From the NCBI RefSeq assembly GCF_015689195.1, contig NZ_CP065044.1:1054001-1118000 (forward strand): a stretch of 64,000 nt of DNA, in the 5' to 3' direction. This stretch comes from Pectobacterium aroidearum (GTDB lineage Bacteria > Pseudomonadota > Gammaproteobacteria > Enterobacterales > Enterobacteriaceae). The notes beneath the pieces are model-generated. The model ran no database searches. It was not told the origin of the DNA and saw only the letters and a program-made list of their open reading frames with translations. Below, in pieces: positions 44,926-53,898 of this stretch. The translations under genes and the position numbers were made by a program. Each line of letters begins with the position of its first letter. Positions within the stretch are counted from its first letter, which is position 1.

Positions 44926-44963
44926 AAAAATCCAGAAGCGTGAAAACGTTTCTGGATTTTTTT
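44926..44963 (+). terminator. Main terminator of eno
   Basis: AAATCCAGAA and TTCTGGATTT form a stem extended by CG pairs around GTGAAAACG, followed by seven T. A weaker 9-bp stem (TATCAGGCC/GGCCTGATA) lies between the stop codon and this one. Confidence 0.9.
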
Positions 44964-45076
44964 ATGGCGGACATCCTTGTCCGCCACCCTTCGGGCCGTT
45001 GCTGCGCAACGTTGAAAAACGTTCCGAACGTTTTTTTATGGCAGACATCCTTGTCTGCCACCTTTCGGGCCTGTTT
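44957..45076 (+). repeat. Tandem hairpin repeats after eno
   Basis: Two related units, at about 44957-45000 and 45032-45076, share TTTTTTTATGGC, a hairpin and a CACC-TTTCGGGCC end (one base differs). The hairpins are GGCGGAC-atcctt-GTCCGCC and GGCAGAC-atcctt-GTCTGCC, with a compensatory change. Between them lie CGTTGC-tgc-GCAACG and AAAAACGTT-ccg-AACGTTTTT. The block may act as a chain of back-up terminators. Confidence 0.7.
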
Positions 45077-45108
45077 TTTTAGACACAGACATGAGGGGGG
45101 GGCGCGGA

Positions 45109-45786
45109 TTAAGCCAGCTGTTTGAGGATCGCTTTGGCGACGACTTCCGAGCTTGCCGGGTTCTGACCAGTGATCAGCTTGCCGTCTTCAACGAGGTACG
45201 GTGCCCAGTCGGGGCCTTTTTCGTATAGTCCACCCAGTTTCTTGAATTCATCTTCAATCAGGAAAGGCACTACGTCCGTCAACTGAACCGCTTCTTCTTC
45301 ACCGTTGGTGAAGCCCGTCACTTTGCGACCTTTAATCAGGGCGTCGCCATTTTCTGCTTTCACATGAATCAGGACGCCCGGTGCGTGGCAGACAAAACCA
45401 GTCGGCTTGTTGGCGCGAACAAAGGCTTCGATGAGCGCGATCGAGACCGGCGATTCTGCCAGATCCCACAGCGGGCCGTGGCCACCGGGATAGAAAACGG
45501 CATCGAAATCCTGTTCGCTGACGGTATCGAGTTTTACCGTATTGGCCAGTTCCTTCTGCGCAGCAGGGTCGGCTTTAAAGCGATGCGTTAGCTCGGTTTG
45601 AAAATCTTCCAGATCGCTTTTCGGGTCGAGGGGCGGCTGGCCGCCAGCAGGGGAAGCGAGCACCAGCTCGGCGCCTGCATCTTTAAAGGTGTAATAAGGG
45701 GCGGCAAACTCTTCCAGCCAGAAGCCGGTTTTATTGCCGGTGTTGCCCAGTTTGTCGTGAGAAGTCAGTACCATTAAAATTTTCAT
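45109..45786 (-). CDS. DJ-1/PfpI family protein (Hsp31/glyoxalase III-like)
   Basis: This 225-residue class I glutamine amidotransferase-like protein has nucleophile elbow TGFVCHAPGVLIHV (Cys near residue 131), GGHGPLWDLAES upstream and an early conserved Glu in TGFWLEEFAAPYY. These are typical of small Hsp31-like proteins that detoxify methylglyoxal or act as chaperones under stress. It lies 48 bases downstream of an aldehyde dehydrogenase on the same strand, which fits a reactive-aldehyde theme. The exact substrate cannot be read from the sequence. GAGAGAAAAACG precedes the ATG. Confidence 0.82.
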   Translation of the reverse strand: MKILMVLTSHDKLGNTGNKTGFWLEEFAAPYYTFKDAGAELVLASPAGGQPPLDPKSDLEDFQTELTHRFKADPAAQKELANTVKLDTVSEQDFDAVFYPGGHGPLWDLAESPVSIALIEAFVRANKPTGFVCHAPGVLIHVKAENGDALIKGRKVTGFTNGEEEAVQLTDVVPFLIEDEFKKLGGLYEKGPDWAPYLVEDGKLITGQNPASSEVVAKAILKQLA

Positions 45787-45833
45787 CGTTTTTCTCTCTA
45801 TGGTTGCAGGATGAATGGGGGAATCGATGCCGA

Positions 45834-47252
45834 TTACCCTTTGAGGGCTGCGACAATCGCGTCTTGTTTCTCATGGTAAGGTGCACGCAACGTCAGGTTA
45901 GACGCGCCATCCTCACTCTGTATGACAATCGGTTTAGCGTGGCTGAAACGGCGGAATCCGTGGACGCCGTGGTATGCGCCGATGCCGGATGCGCCAACGC
46001 CGCCGAATGGGAGCGTGTCGATAGACACGTGCGTCATCACATCGTTGATGACCAGCGCACCGGATGTGGTTCTGGCGGCGAAGCGCTGCTGCATGGCGTC
46101 ATCATGGCTGAACAGATACGCTGCCAGCGGACGTGGATGCGCGTTGATATAGGTAATCGGTTCTTCTGCTGTCTGATAGGTTTTAACCGGCAGCAGCGGG
46201 CCAAAAATTTCTTCCTGCATGATCGCCATATCGTCATGGACACCGAACACGAGATGCGGTGCAATTTTGCGGCTGTTAGCATCGTAGGGGGCTTCGCCTT
46301 CCGGTGCCAGGCTGACGACGGTTGCGCCTTGCTGTTCGGCTTCTTTCAGGATTCGAATCAGGCGATCGTAATGCCTGTCAGCAATGATAGACGTGTAATC
46401 CGGGTTCGCCTGTAGCGTTGGGAAACTTTTCTGCATAAAGGCTTTCGCGGCATCGCGGAAGGCCTGCTCCTGGCCTTCGGGCAGCAGAACATAGTCCGGC
46501 GACAGGCAGATTTGCCCAGCGTTGAAGGTTTTCACCGTCAGCGTGCGCTCCACGGCTTCGGTGATATCTGCGCTGCTATCGATCACGACTGGTGATTTTC
46601 CACCCAATTCTAGCGTGACCGGCACCAGATTCTCTGCCGCCGCGCGCATCACGTGTTTCCCCACGGCAGTGCTGCCGGTGAAGACCAGATGATCGAACGG
46701 CAGCTCGCTGAATGCCTGACCGATTTCCGCATCACCCAGTACCACAGCCAATTCCAGCGGGTCGAAATAGTGGGCAATCAGTTCCGCCAGCAGTTCAGAC
46801 GTACGCGGTGTGAGTTCTGACGGTTTCAGAATCGCGGTATTGCCGGCAGCAAAAATGTCAGCCAGCGGGCCAAATGACAGGTTCACCGGGAAGTTCCACG
46901 GGCTGATGACGCCGATCACGCCCAGAGGCTGATGCTGAATCCATGCCTGCATACCGGGAGCGGGTTCATCAACTGGCTCTGGCTGCATCCAGCGTTCAAC
47001 GTTGTCGATGGCGTTCTGTAGCATCTTCAAGGTGGTGCCGACATCAGCGGCGAAGGAGTGATACAGGCTACGATGGCCGAAATCTTCACTCATGGCCTGT
47101 GCAAGCGCCACGTGGTTTTCGCGGATAAGATTGATGCTGCGCTGTAAGCGATCTTTACGCCGTGCGACATCGGCAGGGCCAGATGCAATGTGAGCACGCT
47201 TCATCGTATTCAGGATAGCCTGTAAATCCTTTTTGGATTGTTGTGTCGACAT
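45834..47252 (-). CDS. Coniferyl-aldehyde dehydrogenase-like aldehyde dehydrogenase
   Basis: This 472-residue NAD(P)-dependent aldehyde dehydrogenase has the cofactor loop FTGSTAVGKHVMRAA, general base in LELGGKSPVVI and catalytic Cys in FNAGQICLSPDYVLLP. The short length, the SPWNFPVNLSFGPLADIFAAGN block and the C-terminal FSHAKPI...YHEKQDA place it with the class 3/CalB group, which oxidises coniferyl and related aldehydes. In a plant pathogen it may detoxify lignin-derived phenolic aldehydes (inference). It is divergent from a LysR gene 169 bases away and followed by the DJ-1 gene. Confidence 0.83.
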   Translation of the reverse strand: MSTQQSKKDLQAILNTMKRAHIASGPADVARRKDRLQRSINLIRENHVALAQAMSEDFGHRSLYHSFAADVGTTLKMLQNAIDNVERWMQPEPVDEPAPGMQAWIQHQPLGVIGVISPWNFPVNLSFGPLADIFAAGNTAILKPSELTPRTSELLAELIAHYFDPLELAVVLGDAEIGQAFSELPFDHLVFTGSTAVGKHVMRAAAENLVPVTLELGGKSPVVIDSSADITEAVERTLTVKTFNAGQICLSPDYVLLPEGQEQAFRDAAKAFMQKSFPTLQANPDYTSIIADRHYDRLIRILKEAEQQGATVVSLAPEGEAPYDANSRKIAPHLVFGVHDDMAIMQEEIFGPLLPVKTYQTAEEPITYINAHPRPLAAYLFSHDDAMQQRFAARTTSGALVINDVMTHVSIDTLPFGGVGASGIGAYHGVHGFRRFSHAKPIVIQSEDGASNLTLRAPYHEKQDAIVAALKG

Positions 47253-47421
47253 GTTTTGTCCTCTTTTATTCGTCGAGTACCAGAGAAAACAGAAGGTTAG
47301 CCGGAATTTTTGGGCTACTCAGGATGGGATAAAGGATACGGCAGGGGTTGATACGCTCGCCAACAAGATTATTATTCGAGGGGTATAAATAATTTTATAT
47401 CTCAGTCTCTATAGGTCTCGT

Positions 47422-48312
47422 ATGTCACTCATCCGGTTACGCACATTTGTGGAAGTCTATCGGCAGCGCTCAATTAGCGGGGCGTCGCGCGCGCTTAATC
47501 TGACTCAGCCTGCGGTGTCGCAGCACATTGCCGGGCTGGAGGTGGCGGTGGGGCGGCGTCTCTTTGAACGTCAGGCAAACGGCGTGACGCCAACATCGGC
47601 GGCAGACGATCTGGCGGCGGATCTGGGCGATAAGCTTGATGAAGCCGAGGCGGCACTGGCTTCCGCCCGCGCGCGATCAATGGACGTCGCGGGGACGCTG
47701 CATATCATTGGCCATGCAGATTTCATGGCCGAAGTGGTGTCGGAGCAGCTATTACCGCTGCTTGAGGCGGGTGTGCGGGTGCATATGCATACTGGCGATG
47801 GCGATTTGATTAAACAGATGCTGCTGGAAGGACACTGTGATTTGGGTATCACGGCGCACCCGGTGACGGATAAGCGGCTGAAAAGCGATTTGCTAAAGAG
47901 TGCGACGCTACAGGCGGTGGCGGCACCTGCGATTGTCGAACGGCTATTGCAGGCCGGTGACTTGCCACAGGCGCTGGCGCAGGAGCCGATGCTGGCGTAT
48001 GACCTTGAGCTTCCCCTGATTGATCACTGGCTGAAGAAGAACCGCATGGAGGATAAGGGGCTGCTGCCTGCCGTGGTGAGTCAGGATTTGCGTGCGCTGC
48101 GTCGCGTGCTGACCAGCGGATTTGGCTGGACGGTCATGCCAGTGTATTTATGTCAGGATCTGCTGGATGCCGGGAAACTTGCGATTATCCCGCCCCCCGT
48201 CAGTACTACACAGCTGGATTACTATCTGGCCTGGGTGCCGGGCGCGCTGCGCCAGCCGCGTTTAGCCCACGCGCGGCAGACCTTCCTGTGGCGATTACAG
48301 CACGCGGAGTAA
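47422..48312 (+). CDS. LysR-type transcriptional regulator, divergent from the aldehyde dehydrogenase
   Basis: This 296-residue regulator has an N-terminal winged helix-turn-helix (LRTFVEVYRQRSISGASRALNLTQPAVSQHIAGLE, read in parts) and a type 2 periplasmic-binding-like effector domain from about residue 90 (LHIIGHADFMAEVVSEQLLPL). LysR regulators usually control the divergent neighbour, here the aldehyde dehydrogenase/DJ-1 pair. No clear T-N11-A operator was fixed in the 169-base gap. The inducer is unknown; an aromatic aldehyde is a guess. Confidence 0.87.
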   Translation: MSLIRLRTFVEVYRQRSISGASRALNLTQPAVSQHIAGLEVAVGRRLFERQANGVTPTSAADDLAADLGDKLDEAEAALASARARSMDVAGTLHIIGHADFMAEVVSEQLLPLLEAGVRVHMHTGDGDLIKQMLLEGHCDLGITAHPVTDKRLKSDLLKSATLQAVAAPAIVERLLQAGDLPQALAQEPMLAYDLELPLIDHWLKKNRMEDKGLLPAVVSQDLRALRRVLTSGFGWTVMPVYLCQDLLDAGKLAIIPPPVSTTQLDYYLAWVPGALRQPRLAHARQTFLWRLQHAE

Positions 48313-48614
48313 CGCCATTCTCTGCTACAGAAAGCACTATTTTTCAAGGTATCACGAGGCAGCGTCCATTGACGACACGGCCTGCCTTCCTCCTGACTTC
48401 CCTTCTTCCATCCTGTGATCGCCATAAACGAACTGCGGGTTTCGTTCAGTTAAAATGGCTTTTTATAAAATCTTTGACGCGGATCGCACCAATCTTCCCT
48501 GTGCTGCCAGCGCGGGGCGCGTGGTGGCAAAAGCGCAAAGGTTTTCACGATCGCCGGGCGCTAACGTAACTGCGTGACACCTTCATAACTAAAAATGTTC
48601 GGGGAAGGATGGCG

Positions 48615-50174
48615 ATGAAAACGCGTAAGATCGGTTTGGCTAACTATTTAGCCTACGGTTCGGGGGACTTTCTTGGTGCTGGTACAACTGCGCTGACGGC
48701 CGCCTGGTTACTCTATTTTTACACCACGTTCTGTGGCCTGACGCCGATTGAGGCAACCTTTATTTTTGCGATGGCGCGCGTGCTTGATGCCGTCGTCAGC
48801 CCGCTGATGGGCTTCCTGACCGATAACTTCGGTTCCACCTGGCTTGGCAAACGCTTTGGCCGCCGTAAATTCTTTATTCTGCTCGGTATTCCCTGTGTGT
48901 TCAGCTACAGCTTCATGTGGGTCGGGGACATGGGCTATTGGTACTATCTGCTGACGTACCTGCTGTTCGATATCGTCTACACCATGGTGCTGGTGCCGTA
49001 TGAAACGCTGGTGCCGGAAATGACCGACGATTTCAAACAGAAAACCAAGTTCTCCGGCGCACGCATCGCACTGGCGCAGCTTTCCGCCATTTTAGCCGCG
49101 TTTCTTCCGGGCATTCTGCTGGGCTACTTTGGCAAAGACAACGCCGTTTCTTTCTTCTATTCGAGCCTGGTGTTCTCCGTTATCTGTGCACTGGTGCTGA
49201 CGTTGGTCTATTTCTTTACCTGGGAACGCCCGCGGGATCAGATGTCGGAAGCGTCGCTACGGGCGGAGAAAGAACGTCAGTCTCTGACGTTAGGCCAAAG
49301 TCTGAAACGGCTGAACGTCGAACTGCTCTCAACGCTGCGCATTCGTATTTTCCGTCAGCATCTGGGTATGTATCTGGGTGGGTATATCGCTCAGGACGTG
49401 TTTAACGCCGTGTTCACGTACTACGTGGTCTTTGTGCTGATGCAGAGCCCAACGATGGCGTCTAACCTGATGGGAACGATGGCGATTCTGCAATTCATCG
49501 CGGTGATTGGCATGATTCCGCTATGTATCCGCTTTGGACCCGCGCCGTCTTACCGTTTAGTCGTGTGCCTGTTCGGCCTGAGCGCCTTCTCCTACGCGGT
49601 TCTGTGGTACAGCGGCCTGCATGACACCTTCTCTCTGCTGTTGTTGATTTCTGCGCTGGCTGGCATCGGGCGCGGCGGGATCAACTACGTGCCGTGGAAT
49701 ACCTACACTTACATCGCTGACGTGGACGAAGTGATCACCGCACAGCGTCGCGAAGGGATCTTCGCCGGGATTATGACGCTGACTCGCAAAGCCTCTCAGG
49801 CGGGGGCGGTGATGCTGGTGGGCGTGGTATTGCAGCTATCCGGCTTTGTGTCCGGGCAGAGCGTACAGGCTCCGGGCGTCAGCCACACGATTCTGATGAT
49901 TTTGAGCGTTGGCACCGTGGGTGTGCTGGCACTGGGTTTCCTGGTTTCTCTGCGCTTTAAACTCAATCTGCAAACGCACAGCGTGCTGCGGGAAGAAACG
50001 CTGAAAATGCGCGAAGCCGGACGCCCTGTACCGGAAAAGATTACGCCGCAGGCGCGGGCAACGGTCGAAATGCTGGCTGGTATGCCGTATGAATCGCTGT
50101 GGGGCAACAACAACATCGGCTACCTGAACCGCCATAAAGGCGACAAGCCGGTCACGCACGCCACGCAGTCGTAA
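48615..50174 (+). CDS. rhiT: Rhamnogalacturonide transporter RhiT (GPH family)
   Basis: This 519-residue transporter has about 12 hydrophobic segments and belongs to the glycoside-pentoside-hexuronide cation symporter family: ARVLDAVVSPLMGFLTDNFG and GKRFGRRKFFILLGIP near the start, VPYETLVPEM, GRGGINYVPWNTYTYIADVD. The paired GH105 gene downstream identifies it as RhiT, which in Dickeya imports rhamnogalacturonan oligomers. ATG 48615 is preferred to ATG 48609 because GGGGAAGG abuts the earlier one. The 296 bases upstream contain no gene; I found no convincing KdgR box there. Confidence 0.88.
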   Translation: MKTRKIGLANYLAYGSGDFLGAGTTALTAAWLLYFYTTFCGLTPIEATFIFAMARVLDAVVSPLMGFLTDNFGSTWLGKRFGRRKFFILLGIPCVFSYSFMWVGDMGYWYYLLTYLLFDIVYTMVLVPYETLVPEMTDDFKQKTKFSGARIALAQLSAILAAFLPGILLGYFGKDNAVSFFYSSLVFSVICALVLTLVYFFTWERPRDQMSEASLRAEKERQSLTLGQSLKRLNVELLSTLRIRIFRQHLGMYLGGYIAQDVFNAVFTYYVVFVLMQSPTMASNLMGTMAILQFIAVIGMIPLCIRFGPAPSYRLVVCLFGLSAFSYAVLWYSGLHDTFSLLLLISALAGIGRGGINYVPWNTYTYIADVDEVITAQRREGIFAGIMTLTRKASQAGAVMLVGVVLQLSGFVSGQSVQAPGVSHTILMILSVGTVGVLALGFLVSLRFKLNLQTHSVLREETLKMREAGRPVPEKITPQARATVEMLAGMPYESLWGNNNIGYLNRHKGDKPVTHATQS

Positions 50175-50217
50175 CTGTATTGAATTGTTAACTGATAACT
50201 CAATTGGATGAATGACT

Positions 50218-51357
50218 ATGACCGTATTCAGTGTAAAACATAGCCCGCTTTTACGTCAGCCGGAACGCTTCATCTCCCGTGAAGGTCTGAAGGCGCTGAT
50301 TTGCCGTATCACCGACAATCTGGTGAATATTGAGGATAAAACCGGTGAGTTCTTGTTACGGTTGGACGATGGTCGTGTGATTGATACCAAAGGCTGGGCG
50401 GGATGGGAATGGACGCACGGCATCGGGCTGTACGGAATTTACCAGTATTATCAGCAGACGGGTGACGAGCAGATGCGTGCCATCATCGACGACTGGTTTA
50501 CTGAGCGTCTGGCTGAAGGTACGCCGACGAAGAACGTGAACACCGTATGTCCGTTCCTGACGCTGGCTTATCGCTATGAAGAGACGGGCGACGCGCGCTG
50601 GCGGCCGTATCTGGAGCGCTGGGCGGAGTGGGTGATGTATGAAATGCCGCGCACGGACAAGCAGGGTTTGCAGCACATTGTTTATAACAATGAAAACCAC
50701 CAGCAGCTGTGGGATGACACGCTGATGATGAGCGTGCTGCCGCTGGCGAAAATCGGCAAGCTGTTAAACCGGCCGGAGTTTGTGGAAGAAGCCACGTATC
50801 AGTTCTTGCTACACGTGCAATACCTGATGGATCGTGAAAGCGGCCTGTGGTTCCACGGCTGGACGTTTGAAGGGCAGCACAACTATGCCAAAGCGCGCTG
50901 GGCCCGTGGTAACAGCTGGCTGACGATCGTGATTCCTGAATTTATCGAACTGCTGGATCTCCCGGAGCATAACGCGACACGCCGCTTCCTGTTGCAGGTG
51001 TTGGAAAGCCAGATTGAAGCATTGGCGAAATATCAGGATGACAGTGGCCTGTGGCACACGCTGATTGACGATCCAAACTCGTACCTCGAAAGCTCGGCAA
51101 CCGCCGGTTTTGCCTACGGTATTTTGAAAGCGGTGCGCAAGCGCTATGTCGATCCGAGCTACGCTGAAGTGGCGGAGAAAGCGATTCGCGGCGTGATTAA
51201 TCACGTTAATGAGGACGGCGAGCTGACGCAGGTATCATTCGGTACTGCGATGGGCAACGATCTGGATTTCTACCGCAACATCGCGCTGACCTCCATGCCG
51301 TACGGTCAGGCAATGGCGATCCTGTGTCTGGCGGAATACCTGCGGGTATATCTATAA
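50218..51357 (+). CDS. rhiN: Unsaturated rhamnogalacturonyl hydrolase RhiN (GH105)
   Basis: RhiN removes the unsaturated galacturonyl residue left by rhamnogalacturonate lyase from imported oligomers. About 379 residues, no signal peptide, so cytoplasmic, which fits RhiT-mediated uptake. GH105 features: GWAGWEWTHGIGLYGIYQY, NNENHQQLWDDTLMMSVLPL with the catalytic Asp, HGWTFEGQHNYAKARWARGN and SSATAGFAYGILKAV. Length and motifs match Bacillus YteR and Dickeya RhiN. ATG 50212 is the alternative start. It probably shares one transcript with rhiT (about 40 bases apart) and is followed by a structured repeat. Confidence 0.92.
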   Translation: MTVFSVKHSPLLRQPERFISREGLKALICRITDNLVNIEDKTGEFLLRLDDGRVIDTKGWAGWEWTHGIGLYGIYQYYQQTGDEQMRAIIDDWFTERLAEGTPTKNVNTVCPFLTLAYRYEETGDARWRPYLERWAEWVMYEMPRTDKQGLQHIVYNNENHQQLWDDTLMMSVLPLAKIGKLLNRPEFVEEATYQFLLHVQYLMDRESGLWFHGWTFEGQHNYAKARWARGNSWLTIVIPEFIELLDLPEHNATRRFLLQVLESQIEALAKYQDDSGLWHTLIDDPNSYLESSATAGFAYGILKAVRKRYVDPSYAEVAEKAIRGVINHVNEDGELTQVSFGTAMGNDLDFYRNIALTSMPYGQAMAILCLAEYLRVYL

Positions 51358-51414
51358 CAGGTCATCGCAACTCTTATATGCAAATGTTGTGAATTTTTAT
51401 GGTTTGGCCGTTAT

Positions 51415-51666
51415 CCGGCGTTAAAATTATGCAGCGGTGGGCTTGACCGCCGAGTGAGCGACAGGACGTCGCGAAAGACAGTGCCATGCCGGGAGCATGT
51501 CACTGGCGGCTCGACTAGCGGTCAAACGCACCGATGGAACCGCGTAGCGGCATAATTTAGCCGGAAGCCTGGGTTCGTAGGGCGGCGGCGATTGAGCCGC
51601 CCTACGTCGGGCGCGTGTACATAGCGCAACATGAATTGCCGCAGTATGGCGCACGAAAGCCTCTCT
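51415..51666 (+). repeat. Structured ~250-bp dispersed element, copy C
   Basis: The closing helix is AATTATGC/GCATAATT. A second helix is TTGACCGC/GCGGTCAA. Hairpins are GCGAC/GTCGC, CAGTGCCATGC/GCATGTCACTG (one C.T mismatch) and CCGC-gta-GCGG, then CGTAGGGCGGC/GCCGCCCTACG with CGATTGA in the loop. TCGGGCGC and GCGCACGAAA close it. Primary sequence differs strongly from copies A and B in the stems while unpaired motifs are kept. It begins 58 bases after the rhiN stop. Confidence 0.78.
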
Positions 51667-51728
51667 TAATCTGCATACAAATGTGATTAAGAGACAGGCT
51701 AAGCGGTGGGAACCTGCATAGGTTGCGT

Positions 51729-51854
51729 CTATTTCCCGCCTGCCAGGTCAATAAAATTCCCAGTGACGTAAGAGGCTTCTTCCGATAACTGCCAGCTATC
51801 GCCTGCGCGGCCAATGTCGCGCGAACCGCCAGTGATTAACGTAATGAATTCCAT
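51729..51854 (-). pseudogene. Short-chain dehydrogenase remnant with a large internal deletion
   Basis: A 41-codon frame from ATG 51854 to TAG 51729 reads MEFITLITGGSRDIGRA, the cofactor-binding start of a short-chain dehydrogenase. It then passes directly to SEEASYVTGNFIDLAGGK, the typical end of the same family. Roughly 200 codons, including the catalytic Ser-Tyr-Lys, are missing without loss of frame. It cannot be an active enzyme. It lies 9 bases downstream of the metallo-beta-lactamase-fold gene and may once have been its operon partner. Confidence 0.75.
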
Positions 51855-51862
51855 TCTGCCCC

Positions 51863-52852
51863 TTAGTTTTTGAGCCCCGCCATACTGTAATTCGCAGGGA
51901 GCCAGCGGTAGCCGTTTGGTTTACCGTTAGCATCATACACGGCTTTAACCTGGCCTAAACCGGGGAAGGAAATGTGCGCCGCACCAATCCATTCATTATT
52001 CTGTGCCGCTTCGGCCAGAATCTGTAAGCGAGCTTCTGCGGCTTCATCCATATTGCGATCGAAATCGATCGTGGTCATGGGGCGAGGAAATTGTACGGCT
52101 TCTGCATGGATCGTATCGCCCCATAGCGTCAGTTTTTGACCGCCACTTTCGATCTGATAAAGGCTGTGCCCCGGCGTATGCCCCGGTGCTGGTACGGCGG
52201 TAATGCCCGGAAAAAGTTGCTGTTTACCCGTGAAGGTTTTTAGTCGCTTAGCGGCAAGCACGGGTTGTAATGAATCTTCAGACTGCCCGAACGTGTGTTT
52301 CTCGCTATCCCGCACCTGATTGCTATTAGTCGGATTGAGCCAGAAATCCACATCTTTCTGATTAACGTAAATGGTGGCATTTGGGAAAACCAGCTTGCCG
52401 TCACGCGAGACGCCGCCGGAATGGTCGGCATGAATATGGGTCAGCAAAACGGTATCGATCTTCTCAGGTGGGTAGCCTGCGGCGCGCAGATTATCGGGTA
52501 ATTTCCCTCCTTGTTTGCCGAATAGCGGCCCGGCTCCTGTATCGACCAGTATCAGCTGTTTACCCGTATTAATGAGGTACGCATTAATCGAGGTTTCAAC
52601 CTGTGGCTGGAGATTCTTTTGCGCCAGCAGGTGCAGCATTTCCTCGTAGGAAATATGGGTGAGCAGCTTATCCAGTGGGATAGTGACTGTACCGTCAGAA
52701 AGAGCGGTAATTTCAAACTGGCCTAGCATCATGCGGTAATAACCCGGCGCCTGCGTTCTCAGTTGAGGCACCGATTCTGCCTCGGCGATAAGGGGCGAAC
52801 CCATCAGCAAAACCGCGGGTAGTAACGTCTGTTTCAGAAGATTCGTTTTCAT
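51863..52852 (-). CDS. Exported metallo-beta-lactamase-fold hydrolase 1
   Basis: This 329-residue protein has a Sec signal peptide (LLPAVLLMGSPLIAEAES) and the metal-binding motif HIHADHSGG near residue 140, followed by the later ligands in PGHTPGHSLYQI and LWGDTIHAEAVQFP. It shares APGYYRMMLGQFEITALSDG with its paralogue at 53899-54882. The superfamily includes lactonases that cleave acyl-homoserine lactones, relevant in a quorum-sensing genus, but nothing here fixes the substrate. It is divergent from a LysR gene, probably its regulator, and followed by a short-chain dehydrogenase remnant. Confidence 0.85.
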   Translation of the reverse strand: MKTNLLKQTLLPAVLLMGSPLIAEAESVPQLRTQAPGYYRMMLGQFEITALSDGTVTIPLDKLLTHISYEEMLHLLAQKNLQPQVETSINAYLINTGKQLILVDTGAGPLFGKQGGKLPDNLRAAGYPPEKIDTVLLTHIHADHSGGVSRDGKLVFPNATIYVNQKDVDFWLNPTNSNQVRDSEKHTFGQSEDSLQPVLAAKRLKTFTGKQQLFPGITAVPAPGHTPGHSLYQIESGGQKLTLWGDTIHAEAVQFPRPMTTIDFDRNMDEAAEARLQILAEAAQNNEWIGAAHISFPGLGQVKAVYDANGKPNGYRWLPANYSMAGLKN

Positions 52853-52950
52853 TGTGCACTCTTGGAAAGTGACCCTGCTCGTCAGGGACTGGAACGATTA
52901 TTCTGCTGACGCTACTATTGTTCAAATTGATTAATTTGATACTGACTATC

Positions 52951-53883
52951 ATGGAAAATGATTTTCGTGGTGTGGATTTAAACCTGCTGGTGACATTTCT
53001 GGTGTTGTATCGTGAAAGAAGTGTCTCTGTGGCGGCGGATAAGCTGCATTTGGGGCAACCCGCCGTGAGCGGTGCGCTGGCACGTTTGCGTACGCTGTTT
53101 GACGATCCGCTGTTTATCCGCACGGGACAGGTGATGCGCCCAACGGCACGTGCGGATTATCTGGCGACCCAATTGTCACCTGCGTTTGAACAGTTGCAGT
53201 CGGTTCTGGGTGAGCCCGAGAGCTTTGATCCGCTGACCGATTCACGCGCGATCACGCTGGGCATGACCGACTGGGTGGAAATATGGCTGATGCCGCTATT
53301 GCTGAAACGGATCAAAGCGAATGCCCCTCATTTGCGCATCAACCTTGTTGCCACCGATCCGTTTTTGGATGTGGAACGGTTGGAAAATGATAGCGTCGAT
53401 CTGGTCATTTCCGTCGCCAGCCCAAAGGCTGGCTGGTTGAAACAGCGTGCGCTGTTATCGTCAGGGTTCAGGGCGTTGTGGCACCCACAACAGCTCGCGC
53501 TGCCGTCTCCTGTTCCTTTGGATGTATACAGCCAGCAGCGCCATTTACTGGTGACCTACCGTGAACGTGCACATGGCATCGTGGACGACATGCTGGAAAA
53601 ACAGGGAATGACGCGGACGATTTATTACACCACGCCGCATTTCTCCGCTCTGCCGGGCATATTGCAGCACACGCCGTCGGTCGCCACCGTCCCGGAGAAA
53701 TTAGCGACGCTGTGGTGCCAGCATTATGGCCTGAACGATAGCCCAGTCCCGCTTGATTTACCGACATATACGCTCTCGGCGCTTTGGCATGCAAGGCAGG
53801 ACAGTAATCCGGCGATCGCGTGGCTGTATGAGCAAATTGCGGAGGCGATTGCGGAGCAGGGGGCGGATTTGCCCCCTGCTTGA
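52951..53883 (+). CDS. LysR-type transcriptional regulator between two MBL-fold genes
   Basis: This 310-residue regulator starts at ATG 52951 (MENDFRGVDLNLLVTFLVLY); the frame from 52918 adds an unsupported hydrophobic extension. The helix-turn-helix is RERSVSVAADKLHLGQPAVS, then the LARLRTLFDDPLFIRTG recognition region typical of the NodD/SyrM-like group. The effector domain follows from about residue 95. It is divergent from MBL gene 1 with a 98-base gap and ends 15 bases before the convergent MBL gene 2. Regulation of one or both is inferred from position. Confidence 0.87.
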   Translation: MENDFRGVDLNLLVTFLVLYRERSVSVAADKLHLGQPAVSGALARLRTLFDDPLFIRTGQVMRPTARADYLATQLSPAFEQLQSVLGEPESFDPLTDSRAITLGMTDWVEIWLMPLLLKRIKANAPHLRINLVATDPFLDVERLENDSVDLVISVASPKAGWLKQRALLSSGFRALWHPQQLALPSPVPLDVYSQQRHLLVTYRERAHGIVDDMLEKQGMTRTIYYTTPHFSALPGILQHTPSVATVPEKLATLWCQHYGLNDSPVPLDLPTYTLSALWHARQDSNPAIAWLYEQIAEAIAEQGADLPPA

Positions 53884-53898
53884 GTGACGACGAAGGGA

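Noticed and set aside
44997..45060. CRISPR-like array after eno
   Set aside because: There are only two units, each containing its own hairpin and T-run. Spacing and sequence fit terminator-type repeats, not a repeat-spacer array.
48150..48569. 139-codon frame overlapping the end of the LysR gene and the gap before rhiT
   Set aside because: It overlaps the LysR gene in another frame, has no ribosome site and shows no domain.
48313..48614. KdgR operator upstream of rhiT
   Set aside because: The best candidate (around AGTTAAAATGGCTTTTTAT) fits the pectin-regulon consensus poorly, with mismatches in both halves.
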